64,000 bases of DNA from positions 1 to 64,000 of the forward strand of contig CBDFFN010000004.1 in NCBI GenBank assembly GCA_965246795.1, in the 5' to 3' direction. Position numbers and translations under genes: made by a program. Under the pieces are notes generated by a model. The model saw nothing but the letters and a program-made list of their open reading frames with translations. It searched no databases and was not told where the DNA came from. The DNA comes from JAJXWB01 sp965246795. GTDB lineage: Bacteria; Pseudomonadota; Alphaproteobacteria; Rhizobiales; Beijerinckiaceae. Positions 31,648-40,981 of this stretch are shown in pieces. Positions within the stretch are counted from its first letter, which is position 1. Every line of letters starts with the position of its first letter.

Positions 31648-32235
31648 ATGTTCCCCGAGATATTCAGAGATGACGTCTTCCGGCTTGAGACGCGGCGTCT
31701 GTGGCTGCGTTGGCCGACGGCGCGCGACGAAGCTGCGATCGAACGTCTCGCTAGCGACGTCGATGTTGCGCAAATGACGTCGCGGATCCCGCACCCCTAT
31801 CCCGCCGGCAGCGCTGCGTCGTTCATTTACGAGGCGCGCGTCGGCAACGCGCAGGGCGCGCATCTGATCTTTGCGCTGGCGCCGCTCGCGCGCCCGGCCG
31901 AGGCGATCGGCGCCATCAGCCTGCGTCAGGAAGATGGCGCGGCGACGCTCGGTTATTGGCTCGGCAAGCCATTTTGGGGCCGCGGGCTGATGAGCGAAGC
32001 GGTCGAGGCGATCACGGGCGCGGCCTTCCATCTGGCGGCAATCGACAGCGTCGCGGCGCATGCACGCGCCGACAATGCTGCCTCGCGCCGTGTGCTTGAG
32101 AAGAGCGGCTTTCTCGCAAATGGCGAAAGGCGCGTGCATTTTTCGGCGCGCGACGCGAGTTTCGATTGCGTGGACTATGTCCGCGAATACGGCGACGGCG
32201 AGATGCGCGGCGCGACGCCGCTGTTCGCTCGCTAG
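31648..32235 (+). CDS. GNAT-family N-acetyltransferase (RimJ/RimL-like)
   Basis: 195-residue cytoplasmic acetyltransferase. N-terminal TRRLWLRWPTARDEAAI, the acetyl-CoA binding stretch LGYWLGKPFWGRGLMSEAV, and the NAASRRVLEKSGF motif are those of the RimJ/RimL group that acetylates protein N-termini or small amines. The start at 31648 lies after AGGAGCC. Located after rplU-rpmA, where many Hyphomicrobiales carry such a gene before obg. Its stop overlaps the kup stop on the other strand by 4 bp. Substrate unknown. Confidence 0.85.
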   Translation: MFPEIFRDDVFRLETRRLWLRWPTARDEAAIERLASDVDVAQMTSRIPHPYPAGSAASFIYEARVGNAQGAHLIFALAPLARPAEAIGAISLRQEDGAATLGYWLGKPFWGRGLMSEAVEAITGAAFHLAAIDSVAAHARADNAASRRVLEKSGFLANGERRVHFSARDASFDCVDYVREYGDGEMRGATPLFAR

Positions 32236-34139
32236 ATCGCGAACTCCACGCCGATCTCCATGACTTGGACGGCCGGGATGTTGAAATACGATCCCGGCCG
32301 TTGCGCATTGTGATGCATCATCGCGAAGATCGTTTCGCGCCACGCCGGCATGCCCGGCCGCTGGCCACTCGGGATGATCGTTTCGTGACCGGTGAAATAG
32401 ACGAGCGACTGTAACTCGCAGTTCGTGATCAGCCCGCGCTCGACCGCAACGCGCAGGCCGTCCGGAACATCGGGCTTTTCCATGAAACCGTAACGGATCT
32501 CGACGCGTGTTAGTTGATCCGTCACGGGCGTGACCCTCACGCGCTCGTGGTCCGGCATGCGCGGGACCTCTGCGATCTCAACTGCGACCAGCAGCACCTT
32601 TTCGTGCAGCACGTGGTTGGTCTTCACGTTGCGCGACAGCGCCAGCGGAATGCCGCGCGTCATGCGACCAAGCACGATCGCAGTACCGGGCAGACGATGC
32701 GGCGGATTGGCTTTGATGTCGGCCTCGAAATCCTTCGGGGTCTGGCGGATCTCGAGGCGCGCCTTGTCCATGATCTGCTCGCCGCGCCGCCACGTGAGCA
32801 TGAGGAACGCGATCACAAAGGCGATCAGCAGCGGGAACCAGCCGCCATCGCGTAGTTTTGTCAGCGCGGACGCGAAGTAAACGAGATCGATGAGGAGGAA
32901 CGTTCCATTGACGGAATAGACCACGAGCGGATTGTGCTTCCAGTGCAGCGCGACGAATGTCGCCATCAGCGTCGTGATCACCATCAACAGCGTCACTGCG
33001 ATGCCGTAAGCGCCTGCAAGCGCTTCCGACGTCTGGAAGCCGAGCACCGCGGCAAGTGTGCCGACGGCAAGCGCCCAGTTCACGAACGGCATATAGATTT
33101 GCCCCTTCTCGTGACCGGCGGTGTGAACGATGTTCATGCGCGGCAGGAAGCCAAGCTGGATAGCCTGCTGCGTCAGTGAGAACGCACCCGAGATGATCGC
33201 CTGCGATGCGATGATCGTCGCCATTGCGGCAAGCAAGATCAGCGGCAGATGCGTCCATGTCGGCGCCAGGAGATAGAAGGGATTCTCGATCGCCGCGGGA
33301 TCGGCGAGCAGAAGCGCGCCCTGCCCGAGATAGTTCAGCGTCAGCGCTGGCAGCGCGACGTAGAACCAGGCGAGCCGGATCGGGATCGGCCCGAAATGGC
33401 CCATGTCGGCGTAGAACGCTTCGCCGCCGGTGACCGCGAGAAACGCGCCGCCGATAACGGCCAGTGCGAGCGGTCCCGCACTCCAGAGATAGGTGATCGC
33501 ACGCAGCGGATTGAAGGCCGCGAGGATGCCAGGCTCGCGCAGGATGCCGCCGATGCCGAGTAGTGCGATGACGACGAACCACACGAGCATGATCGGCCCG
33601 AACACCTGCCCGATCTTCGCCGTCCCCAGCCGTTGCATCGCGAACAGCGCGACGAGGATCGCCACCGTCAAGGGCAGGATGAAATGCTCGAGTTTCGGCG
33701 CATAAACTTTGATGCCTTCGATCGCGCTAAGCACCGATACGGCCGGCGTGATGCAGCCGTCGCCGTAGAGCAGCGTGGCGCCGATCAGACCGATGACCAC
33801 CATAACGGCGCGCCGGCGGCTGTCCTTCGCGCGGCGCGGGCTGACGAGCGCGAGAAGCGCAAGAATGCCGCCCTCGCCGTGATTGTCGGCGCGCATGATG
33901 AGGATCGCGTATTTAATCGAGATCACGACGATCATCGACCAGAAGATCAGCGAGATGATGCCGATCACCGCATCGGGCTGGATCGGCCCAGGCCCCGTCG
34001 CAGCCTTTGCCGCCACCTGCAGCGCGTAGAGAGGGCTGGTGCCGATGTCGCCGAAGACGACACCCATGCAAGCCAGCGCCGACAGCGCGGGGCTCCGGCT
34101 GGGCGCGTGATGCGTCTTGCTGCGCTTTGGAACGCCCAC
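32232..34139 (-). CDS. kup: Potassium uptake protein Kup
   Basis: 635-residue K+/H+ symporter of the KUP/HAK/KT family. About 12 membrane helices in the first 430 residues, beginning ALACMGVVFGDIGTSPLYAL (family signature). ADNHGEGGILALLAL follows helix 2, and a long cytoplasmic C-terminal domain ends the protein. GTG start at 34139, supported by GGGGGAG six bases upstream. It is inserted in opposite orientation between the rplU-rpmA-GNAT group and obg. Confidence 0.94.
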   Translation of the reverse strand: MGVPKRSKTHHAPSRSPALSALACMGVVFGDIGTSPLYALQVAAKAATGPGPIQPDAVIGIISLIFWSMIVVISIKYAILIMRADNHGEGGILALLALVSPRRAKDSRRRAVMVVIGLIGATLLYGDGCITPAVSVLSAIEGIKVYAPKLEHFILPLTVAILVALFAMQRLGTAKIGQVFGPIMLVWFVVIALLGIGGILREPGILAAFNPLRAITYLWSAGPLALAVIGGAFLAVTGGEAFYADMGHFGPIPIRLAWFYVALPALTLNYLGQGALLLADPAAIENPFYLLAPTWTHLPLILLAAMATIIASQAIISGAFSLTQQAIQLGFLPRMNIVHTAGHEKGQIYMPFVNWALAVGTLAAVLGFQTSEALAGAYGIAVTLLMVITTLMATFVALHWKHNPLVVYSVNGTFLLIDLVYFASALTKLRDGGWFPLLIAFVIAFLMLTWRRGEQIMDKARLEIRQTPKDFEADIKANPPHRLPGTAIVLGRMTRGIPLALSRNVKTNHVLHEKVLLVAVEIAEVPRMPDHERVRVTPVTDQLTRVEIRYGFMEKPDVPDGLRVAVERGLITNCELQSLVYFTGHETIIPSGQRPGMPAWRETIFAMMHHNAQRPGSYFNIPAVQVMEIGVEFAI

Positions 34140-34292
34140 CGCAAACTCCCCCTCGACGCGGCCGGGGATCGACCCGTGGACGCGAAACTTGGCAGCAACG
34201 TATCAAGCCGCGTTTCGAACGCCATCCCCGCGGCGCGGGATTCCAGTAGTTTTCGAGCCTCGCGCGGCAACGTTTCTGCTACACAGCCTCCC

Positions 34293-35354
34293 ATGAAATT
34301 TCTCGACGAGGCCCGGATTTTTATCCGCTCCGGCAATGGCGGCGCGGGCGTCGTTTCGTTCCGGCGCGAGAAGTTCATCGAATTCGGCGGCCCGGACGGC
34401 GGCGATGGCGGACGCGGCGGCGATGTCGTGGCCGAATGCGTCGACGGGCTCAACACGCTCGTCGACTATCGCTACCAGCAACATTTCAAAGGGAAGACCG
34501 GCGTACACGGCATGGGGAAGAACCGCGCTGGCGGCCGCGGTGCGGATGCCGTGCTGCGCGTGCCCGCCGGCACGCAGGTGCTCGAGGAGGATGGCGAGAC
34601 GCTGATCGCCGACCTCACAACGGTCGGCGAGCGCATCGTCATCGCGCGCGGCGGCAATGGCGGTTTCGGAAATGCGCATTTTAAATCCGCGACCAATCGC
34701 GCGCCGCGCCGCGCCAATCCCGGTCAGGACGGCATCGAACGTACGATCGTGCTGCGGCTGAAGCTCATTGCCGATGCCGGTCTGATCGGCCTGCCCAATG
34801 CCGGCAAGTCGACGTTCCTGTCGACGGTTTCGGCGGCACGGCCGAAGATTGCCGATTACCCCTTCACGACGCTGCATCCGGGACTTGGCGTCGTCGCCGT
34901 CGACGATGCCGAATTCGTGCTGGCCGACCTGCCCGGCCTGATCGAGGGCGCACACGAAGGCGTTGGGCTCGGTGACCGTTTTCTTAGCCACGCCGAGCGT
35001 TGCCAGGTGCTGCTGCATCTCGTCGATGCGAGCGGCGAACATGCGGGCCAGGCCTACAAGACCGTGCGCACCGAGCTCGTGGCGCATGGCGCCGGGCTCG
35101 ATACGAAGGCGGAGATTGTCGCTCTGTCGAAGGCCGATATTGTCGATGCAGAAACGCTGAAGAAACAGCTCGACCGGCTGAAGCGCGCCGTCGCCTCCGC
35201 CGGACCTGAATCGATTGGAGAGCGACGGAAAATCCTGACGCTGTCGTCGGCGACGCGTGACGGCGTCGTCGAATGTCTGCGGCGCGTGCGGGAGGTGATC
35301 ATAGCGTCGCGACCTGCCGCCAATACGCCGGAGCCGGCGGCGTGGCAGCCGTGA
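34293..35354 (+). CDS. obg: Obg family GTPase (CgtA)
   Basis: 353-residue ribosome-associated GTPase needed for 50S maturation and stress or cell-cycle control. The Obg fold begins MKFLDEARIFIRSGNGGAG with glycine-rich loops (GGPDGGDGGRGGDVV). The G domain has G1 GLPNAGKSTFLS, switch I DYPFTTLHPGLG, G3 DLPGLIEGAHEGVGLG and G4 as SKAD. The start at 34293 opens the Obg fold exactly. Its stop overlaps the next gene's GTG (GTGA). It leads a four-gene coupled group. Confidence 0.96.
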   Translation: MKFLDEARIFIRSGNGGAGVVSFRREKFIEFGGPDGGDGGRGGDVVAECVDGLNTLVDYRYQQHFKGKTGVHGMGKNRAGGRGADAVLRVPAGTQVLEEDGETLIADLTTVGERIVIARGGNGGFGNAHFKSATNRAPRRANPGQDGIERTIVLRLKLIADAGLIGLPNAGKSTFLSTVSAARPKIADYPFTTLHPGLGVVAVDDAEFVLADLPGLIEGAHEGVGLGDRFLSHAERCQVLLHLVDASGEHAGQAYKTVRTELVAHGAGLDTKAEIVALSKADIVDAETLKKQLDRLKRAVASAGPESIGERRKILTLSSATRDGVVECLRRVREVIIASRPAANTPEPAAWQP

Positions 35355-36322
35355 GCGATACGATGGGCACGCATACGCCGGCACAAGAGCGCATGAAGCG
35401 TCTGCTCGCCGAGAAGATCGCGCGCGAAAACCGTGTCGCACTCGTCGTCAACACAAAATCGCGACGAGGCCAAGCCACCTACCGCGAAGCCAAGAAGCTG
35501 CTGGAGCAACACGGCATCGATGTGGCAGCCGCCTTTCCCGTGCGCGATCCGTCGCGCATGCCGGGCATCGTCGCCGAATGCGTCGACGCGGGTTACACGC
35601 TCGTCGTCGTCGGCGGCGGCGACGGCTCCATCAGCGCCGTGACCGATTCCTTCGCCAACAAGCCCGTCGTTTTCGGACTGTTGCCACTCGGTACTGCCAA
35701 CAGTTTCGCGCGTACGCTCGGCCTGCCGCTCGATCTCGCGGGCGCCATCGACGTGATCGCGAATGGCAAAATCGTCGACGTCGATCTCGGCTGCATCGAC
35801 GGACATACTTTCGCAAACGCCGCTGCGATCGGTCTGCAGCCGATGATCGCACGGACCGTTCCGCACCGGCTGAAGAAGATTGCCGGCCGCATCGGCTATC
35901 TCGCGGTTGCCGCCGCCGTCGTGACGCGGCTGAAACCGTTCGTCTGCACCATTACCCTCGAGGATGGCCGTATCGAACGCTTCCCGGAGGCGCTCGAAGT
36001 CCGCATCGCGAATGGTGGCTACAAGGGTGGGACATTAATCGCGCGCGAAGCCAGCGTCGAAAGCGGCGACCTTGTCGTGCATGTTGTGAAGGGGCGCACC
36101 GCAGCGCGTCTCGCGAAAGTGTGGGCGCAAGTCTACATCGGCATCGCACCGTCGCTCGACACGATTGCCGTCATGCGCGGCACGAAATTCCGGATCGAGA
36201 CCGATCCGGTGCATTACGTGTCGATCGACGGCGAGGCGGTGGCGCAAACACCGATCGACGTTAGCGTCGTCAAGCAGGCGCTGCGTATCATGGCGTCGCG
36301 CGACCGCACGGACCTCATATGA
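35351..36322 (+). CDS. Diacylglycerol kinase-family lipid kinase
   Basis: 323-residue protein of the DAGK catalytic/YegS fold. Phosphate-binding VVVGGGDGSISAVTDSF and GLLPLGTANSFARTLGLP are the family nucleotide and catalytic motifs. The C-terminal half holds the lipid-binding beta-sandwich (KGGTLIAREASVESGDL, then SIDGEAV). It would phosphorylate a diacylglycerol or sphingoid-type lipid at the membrane. GTG at 35351 overlaps the obg stop; its own stop overlaps mtnP (ATGA). Confidence 0.88.
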   Translation: MSDTMGTHTPAQERMKRLLAEKIARENRVALVVNTKSRRGQATYREAKKLLEQHGIDVAAAFPVRDPSRMPGIVAECVDAGYTLVVVGGGDGSISAVTDSFANKPVVFGLLPLGTANSFARTLGLPLDLAGAIDVIANGKIVDVDLGCIDGHTFANAAAIGLQPMIARTVPHRLKKIAGRIGYLAVAAAVVTRLKPFVCTITLEDGRIERFPEALEVRIANGGYKGGTLIAREASVESGDLVVHVVKGRTAARLAKVWAQVYIGIAPSLDTIAVMRGTKFRIETDPVHYVSIDGEAVAQTPIDVSVVKQALRIMASRDRTDLI

Positions 36323-37206
36323 CAAAAGCTGTTGTCGGCATCATCGGCGGATCGGGCGTCTACGATCTGCCTGGCATCGAAGACCTGCGCGAAGAGCGCG
36401 TCTTAACACCGTGGGGTGAGCCCTCAGATCTCCTGCGGTTCGGGCGCATCGGCGGCAAGGACGTCGTCTTTCTGCCGCGGCACGGGCGCGGCCATCGCCT
36501 GTCGCCATCGGGCATCAACTATCGCGCCAATATCGATGCGATGAAGCGCGCCGGCGTCACCGACCTCGTGTCGATCTCAGCCTGTGGCTCGTTTCGTAGC
36601 GATCTCTATCCCGGTTTGTTCGTGCTCGTCGATCAATATGTTGACCGCACCTTTGCGCGTGAAACCTCGTTCTTCGGCAACGGCTGTGTCGCGCATGTTT
36701 CGATGGCGCATCCGGTGGCGCCAAAACTTGTCGCGCGTCTGAAAGCAGCTGCGGAGGCAGAGTCGATCGCCCATGTCGTGAAGGGCACATATGTCTGTAT
36801 GGAAGGGCCGCAGTTCTCGTCCTATGCGGAGAGTTTGACGTACAAAGCCGCCGGCTACGACGTCATCGGCATGACGGCGATGCCGGAAGCGAAACTTGCG
36901 CGTGAGGCGGAAATTTCCTACGCGACGGTCGCGATGGTGACGGATTTCGACTGCTGGCACCCCGAACATGACGAAGTCGATGTGCCGTCGGTCATCCGCA
37001 TCGTACGCGAGAATGCCGGACGCGCTTCGACTTTGCTGGCGCGGCTGCTGCGCGATTTTCCCGCTGAGCACGAGCCCTGCCCCGCCGGCTCGGATCGCGC
37101 GCTCGATACGGCCATCATGACCGCGCCCGATGTGCGCGATCCAGAGCTTCTCGCGAAACTCGATGCGGTGATGGCCCGCATCAACAAAGAGAACGACCAG
37201 GCATGA
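36319..37206 (+). CDS. mtnP: S-methyl-5'-thioadenosine phosphorylase
   Basis: 295-residue enzyme cleaving methylthioadenosine to adenine and methylthioribose-1-phosphate. Phosphate-binding GIIGGSGVYDLPGIEDL, FLPRHGRGHRLSPSGINYRA, CMEGPQFSSYAES and MTAMPEAKLAREAEISY are characteristic. It is followed with a 4-nt overlap by apt, which recovers the adenine product, a direct metabolic pairing. Confidence 0.94.
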   Translation: MTKAVVGIIGGSGVYDLPGIEDLREERVLTPWGEPSDLLRFGRIGGKDVVFLPRHGRGHRLSPSGINYRANIDAMKRAGVTDLVSISACGSFRSDLYPGLFVLVDQYVDRTFARETSFFGNGCVAHVSMAHPVAPKLVARLKAAAEAESIAHVVKGTYVCMEGPQFSSYAESLTYKAAGYDVIGMTAMPEAKLAREAEISYATVAMVTDFDCWHPEHDEVDVPSVIRIVRENAGRASTLLARLLRDFPAEHEPCPAGSDRALDTAIMTAPDVRDPELLAKLDAVMARINKENDQA

Positions 37207-37760
37207 CCGAAACGATCCCGCACGCGCTCGACGAGGCGCTTCGGAAAGCGATCCGCACGATCCCGGACTATCCGAAGAAGGGCATCCTGTTTCGCGACAT
37301 CACGACATTGCTTGGCGATGCGCGCGCGTTCCGTCGCTCCGTCGACGAACTCGTGCATCCGTGGGCTGGACGACGCATCGACAAAGTCGCCGGCATCGAG
37401 GCGCGCGGTTTCATTCTTGGCGGCGCGGTTGCGCATCAATTGTCTGCCGGTTTCATTCCTTTGCGTAAAAAGGGCAAGCTGCCGCACGCGACAGTGTCGG
37501 TTTCCTACGCGCTCGAATACGGCATCGATGAAATGGAGATGCATGAGGATGCCGTCGTATCCGGCGAGCGCGTCATTCTCGTCGACGATCTCATCGCGAC
37601 CGGCGGCACGGCCGAAGGCGCGGTGAAGCTGCTGCGTAAGATGGGCGCGGACATCGTTGCGGCGTGTTTCGTGATCGATCTTCCCGAACTTGGCGGCGCG
37701 AAGAAGATCGAGGCGCTCGGCGTGCCCGTGCGGTCGCTGATCGCGTTCGAGGGGCACTAG
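37203..37760 (+). CDS. apt: Adenine phosphoribosyltransferase
   Basis: 185-residue purine salvage enzyme making AMP from adenine and PRPP. It begins with the RTIPDYPKKGILFRDITTLL segment typical of APT, then GIEARGFILGGAVAHQL and the PRPP loop ILVDDLIATGGTAEGAVKLL. The ATG overlaps the mtnP stop, so both are produced together. Ends 7 bp from the convergent nitroreductase. Confidence 0.95.
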   Translation: MTETIPHALDEALRKAIRTIPDYPKKGILFRDITTLLGDARAFRRSVDELVHPWAGRRIDKVAGIEARGFILGGAVAHQLSAGFIPLRKKGKLPHATVSVSYALEYGIDEMEMHEDAVVSGERVILVDDLIATGGTAEGAVKLLRKMGADIVAACFVIDLPELGGAKKIEALGVPVRSLIAFEGH

Positions 37761-37767
37761 CGCCGGG

Positions 37768-38391
37768 CTACGCGCCCCAGCGCGTCACGATCTGCGCGAG
37801 GTCGGGACGCGGCCGATCGGGCGGCACGTCCATCGGCGTTCCGATCGGGATGATGCCAGCGATTGTCTCACCGTCTTGCAAACCAAGCACGTTTCGCGCG
37901 CCAGAAGCGGTCGCAGTCCAGCCGGTTAGCCAATTGCTCGCGAAACCAAGGCCCGACGCTGCCGCCATCAAATTCATGCAAACCGCGCCGGCCGACAGCA
38001 CCTGTTCGAAGACCAGAATTTTCGCGCGCGCATCCGGGCGGCTGACGACGATCACGACGAGAGGTGGAACGCCGAAAAGCCGGCCGATTTTCTCGACCGT
38101 CTTTTCCGCCTGCGCCTTTGCATCAACGTCATCGCCGGCTGCGGCGGTGCAGGCCGTCTGAAGTTGCGCCGTAAGCCGTGCGCGCGCCGAACCTTCGACA
38201 ACGATGAAGCGCCACGGCACGAGTGCGCCGTGATCAGGCACACGCGCCGCAATCGTCAGCAGCGTCTGCAGGGTTTTTGCGTCCGGGCCGGGCTCGGCAA
38301 GGCGCGCCGCACTGACGGATCGGCGGTTTTCCAGCACCGCGACGGCATCGGATTGCACCGTCACTGCCTGCACGAGCGTCTCGAATGTCAT
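37768..38391 (-). CDS. Nitroreductase-family flavoprotein (YdjA-like)
   Basis: 207-residue FMN-dependent oxidoreductase. N-terminal ENRRSVSAARLAEP with the FMN-binding Arg, AARVPDHGALVPWRFIVV, then SAGAVCMNLMAAASGLGFASNWLTGW, and GIIPIGTP near the end correspond to the short YdjA-type nitroreductases. The natural substrate is usually unknown. Confidence 0.88.
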   Translation of the reverse strand: MTFETLVQAVTVQSDAVAVLENRRSVSAARLAEPGPDAKTLQTLLTIAARVPDHGALVPWRFIVVEGSARARLTAQLQTACTAAAGDDVDAKAQAEKTVEKIGRLFGVPPLVVIVVSRPDARAKILVFEQVLSAGAVCMNLMAAASGLGFASNWLTGWTATASGARNVLGLQDGETIAGIIPIGTPMDVPPDRPRPDLAQIVTRWGA

Positions 38392-38497
38392 TTCTGTCCT
38401 TGTCCGACCAAGTCGCGCCTAACCTGTGCACGGGTCCCGCGAGTACAAGCACGGCTTAGCGCACCGGCCGTCTTTGATCGTCGTTCCAAAGAGCGCG

Positions 38498-39523
38498 TCA
38501 GGCGCCCGCACGTGTCTGGATGAAGGCGCTGCCGCGGAATTCGTAGACGCGTTCGCCGTGCTGGTTAGTCCCACTGTTGTCCGAGAACATCAGGCCCCAG
38601 CCCGGTCGCGACGTGGGACGCTTTTCGATCACGCGCGACGCGAAGGAGATCGTGTCGCCGACATAGACCGGCTTGATCCAGCGCAGGTTGGTGAAGCCCG
38701 GCGACGGTCCGCCAGATGGCACTGGCAGGCCCTTCGCATGCATTTCTTTCACAACGGCGTCGCGCGTGCGAACGACATGGCGCATCCACAGCGCGCCCGT
38801 GTGCCAGCCCGACGCCGCAAGCTTGCCGAAATGGCTCTTGCGGGCGGCTTCGTCATCGAGATGGAATGGCTGCGGATCGTATTCCCGCGCAAAGGCGATG
38901 ATGCCGTCGCGCGTCATCGTCTCGGTGCCTAGGTCGCGCGACGCACCGACTTCGATGTCCTCGAAGTAAGCGGCAAAAGGCTTGCGATCTTCCGACGCTG
39001 ACGCCGGCGCAGCGCTGGCGACTTCCCTTGGCGCCGCCGCTGCTTTGCTCGACGGCTTTGCGGGTTTACCCGACGGCCGGCGCACCTCGATCAGTTGCGT
39101 GTGTTTCTGCGTCATCACGATGTCGCCGGCATCGTTGGCGATGTCGCCCGACATTGAGACGAGGCCCATGTCGGGACGGGAGCGGGACACGCGCGTGTCG
39201 AGAATTTTCAAATTCATGCGAAGCGTTTCGCCGGGCCGCACGGGCTTCATCCACCGGACTTCGTCGATACCTGGTGCACCCATCGACGCGGTGCGGAAAA
39301 TCCAGCCGTCGTAATTGAGCCGCATCGCCATCGCGCAGGTGTGCCAGCCGGACGCGCACAGGCCGCCGAGCATCGACGTTTTCGCGGCTTCCTCGTCGAG
39401 ATGGAACGGCTGCGGATCGAATTGCTTTGCGAAGTCGATGATCGCTTCCTTGCTCACCGGCTTTGCGGCGGCGAAGGACATGGTCTGGCCGGGCGAGAAA
39501 TCCTCGAAATACAGGTCCGGCAT
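38498..39523 (-). CDS. Tandem MaoC-like hot-dog domain protein
   Basis: 341 residues comprising two MaoC-type hydratase domains: one from the N-terminus (YFEDFSPGQTM, then FAKQFDPQPFHLDEEAA, GLCASGWHTCAM) and one from about residue 190 (YFEDIEVGASRDL, then FAREYDPQPFHLDDEAA, KLAASGWHTGAL). Both keep the Asp and His of the enoyl-CoA hydratase motif. An alanine/lysine-rich linker of about 30 residues joins them. Likely acts on a CoA thioester; single-gene tandem versions occur in other proteobacteria. ATGs at 39526 and 39523 are adjacent; no obvious operon partner. Confidence 0.88.
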   Translation of the reverse strand: MPDLYFEDFSPGQTMSFAAAKPVSKEAIIDFAKQFDPQPFHLDEEAAKTSMLGGLCASGWHTCAMAMRLNYDGWIFRTASMGAPGIDEVRWMKPVRPGETLRMNLKILDTRVSRSRPDMGLVSMSGDIANDAGDIVMTQKHTQLIEVRRPSGKPAKPSSKAAAAPREVASAAPASASEDRKPFAAYFEDIEVGASRDLGTETMTRDGIIAFAREYDPQPFHLDDEAARKSHFGKLAASGWHTGALWMRHVVRTRDAVVKEMHAKGLPVPSGGPSPGFTNLRWIKPVYVGDTISFASRVIEKRPTSRPGWGLMFSDNSGTNQHGERVYEFRGSAFIQTRAGA

Positions 39524-39603
39524 CAATCCTCGCGGGCATTTCGCGCCGAAGGGGCGCGCTGTCCCGCTCTATCGGGTCAGAAGCCGCTTGCGAAGCCGGT
39601 CCG

Positions 39604-39825
39604 CTATGCGGCGGTGCAGGGTCCGACATGCGAATCTAGCACGAAAGCGCCGGACGGATCGCGTTGCCGCACGAGGGTCATGAGATCGCGCGCGACGAGG
39701 CGCGCATGATCTGCGGTCAGCGCATCAACCTCACCCATTGCGCCTTCGGTCTCGTCCGAGATCGAAACGCGCAACTCGTGCGTGCTCTCGACGCTACTCC
39801 TGACGCGAATCTGATAGGCGGCCAT
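39604..39825 (-). CDS. Small hypothetical protein, 73 residues
   Basis: I do not recognise this protein. From the ATG at 39825 it begins MAAYQIRVRSSVESTHELRV and ends LDSHVGPCTAA. It has no signal peptide or membrane span, and its mixed charge suggests a small soluble alpha/beta protein. It is in the same orientation as the MaoC gene, 80 bp from it. An extension to 39885 is possible but adds a non-conserved-looking leader. Confidence 0.5.
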   Translation of the reverse strand: MAAYQIRVRSSVESTHELRVSISDETEGAMGEVDALTADHARLVARDLMTLVRQRDPSGAFVLDSHVGPCTAA

Positions 39826-39953
39826 GGCCAGCTCCCGAAAAGCCATTGACTGTGCAAAGCTTGCATGTCGTCGCGTCGATGGCAAGCCAACGGATACAAT
39901 TGTAGGAAGTCAGGAATGTGACGCGCGCACGTTATGCGTGCTTTGGAAGCGCT

Positions 39954-40847
39954 TTAAATCAGCGCATTCCGCAACTTGCGCGTGATCGGCGCAGTCGCTC
40001 CGTCGTTCGACCATTTGTAAATCGCGATCACGAGCGCAGCGACAATAGCAGCCGCGAGCGGCCACCAGAGGGGACGCGGTCCTCCGGAAAAATCGAGATC
40101 GGCGTCGAACAGGACATCCGCGAAAGGCGCGCCGACTTTCAGATGAAAATACAGCGCCTCGCCCAATGCCGTGACGATTCCGGCGGCGACGCCGGTGCCG
40201 ACAACGACAAGCGGCGATAATGTCCATCCCAGTTTCTTCGGCTGCCTGAGCAGAACGAGCCAGAAGATAAGTCCGGCCATGATCGTCGGCTCGGTCACAT
40301 CCGCTTTGCTTTGCAGGAAGAAGTGCACGAGCCCGAGTAGCACGATCGCATAGACAAGCAGGTGCAGCCGCTTCCACCATTGCGCGCCGAGCCGTGACAC
40401 AGCGCTGTCCGTCGATGTCGCCGCAAGCGCCGCAAGCAGGACCAGCGCGACGAAACCGATGGTGAGATAGATGCGTCGCACGACCTCCTGCGCAACGACA
40501 ATGAGATCGTATCGCTTGTCGACGACAAAGAGCGCGAAATGCGCGAGCGCCCAAGCAAAGACGGCGACGCCAAGAATACGCCGAAGCGGCACCCATCGCG
40601 GCTTGCGGAACGCTACGATCAGCGGCGTGATCGCGAGCGTGACGAACAGCAGCCGCACGGCCCAATCGCCGCTGAAGTGGATTGCTGCCGTCACGGGCCG
40701 CGGGCCGAGCCCGTAGATGAGCGCACGGCCGGCGAACCAGAGCGCCGGCGCAAGGGCAACCGCCAGTGCAAGCGCGCGCACGGGTGAAAAAGCGCCTTGC
40801 CGGTCGCGCCACAGCACAAGTGAGGAGAGATACGAAGACTGCGTCAT
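39954..40847 (-). CDS. msrQ: Heme-binding membrane subunit MsrQ (YedZ)
   Basis: 297-residue ferric-reductase-like membrane protein. Around six core helices with His residues placed in AWALAHFALFVVD and LVYAIVLLGLVHFFLQS as heme ligands, and WVPLRRILGVAVF before them. MsrQ passes electrons to the periplasmic methionine sulfoxide reductase MsrP. No msrP gene is adjacent. The C-terminal 60 residues add two extra predicted helices (GIVTALGEALYFHLK and WWPLAAAIVAALVIAIYKW). Confidence 0.85.
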   Translation of the reverse strand: MTQSSYLSSLVLWRDRQGAFSPVRALALAVALAPALWFAGRALIYGLGPRPVTAAIHFSGDWAVRLLFVTLAITPLIVAFRKPRWVPLRRILGVAVFAWALAHFALFVVDKRYDLIVVAQEVVRRIYLTIGFVALVLLAALAATSTDSAVSRLGAQWWKRLHLLVYAIVLLGLVHFFLQSKADVTEPTIMAGLIFWLVLLRQPKKLGWTLSPLVVVGTGVAAGIVTALGEALYFHLKVGAPFADVLFDADLDFSGGPRPLWWPLAAAIVAALVIAIYKWSNDGATAPITRKLRNALI

Positions 40848-40981
40848 GGCGGCATCCTACGCAAGAAAGACGACGCGCGTTGCATGCCTCGGCGTTCGCG
40901 GCCTCACAATAACGCGAGGCCTGTAGTTGCGGGATCGCGCAGCGGGTGAGAGAAAACGACAAAAGAACACGGGAGGATAAA

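Noticed and set aside
33633..34292. Long N-terminal extension in frame with obg
   Set aside because: It overlaps kup on the other strand and has no conserved sequence; the Obg fold starts at 34293.
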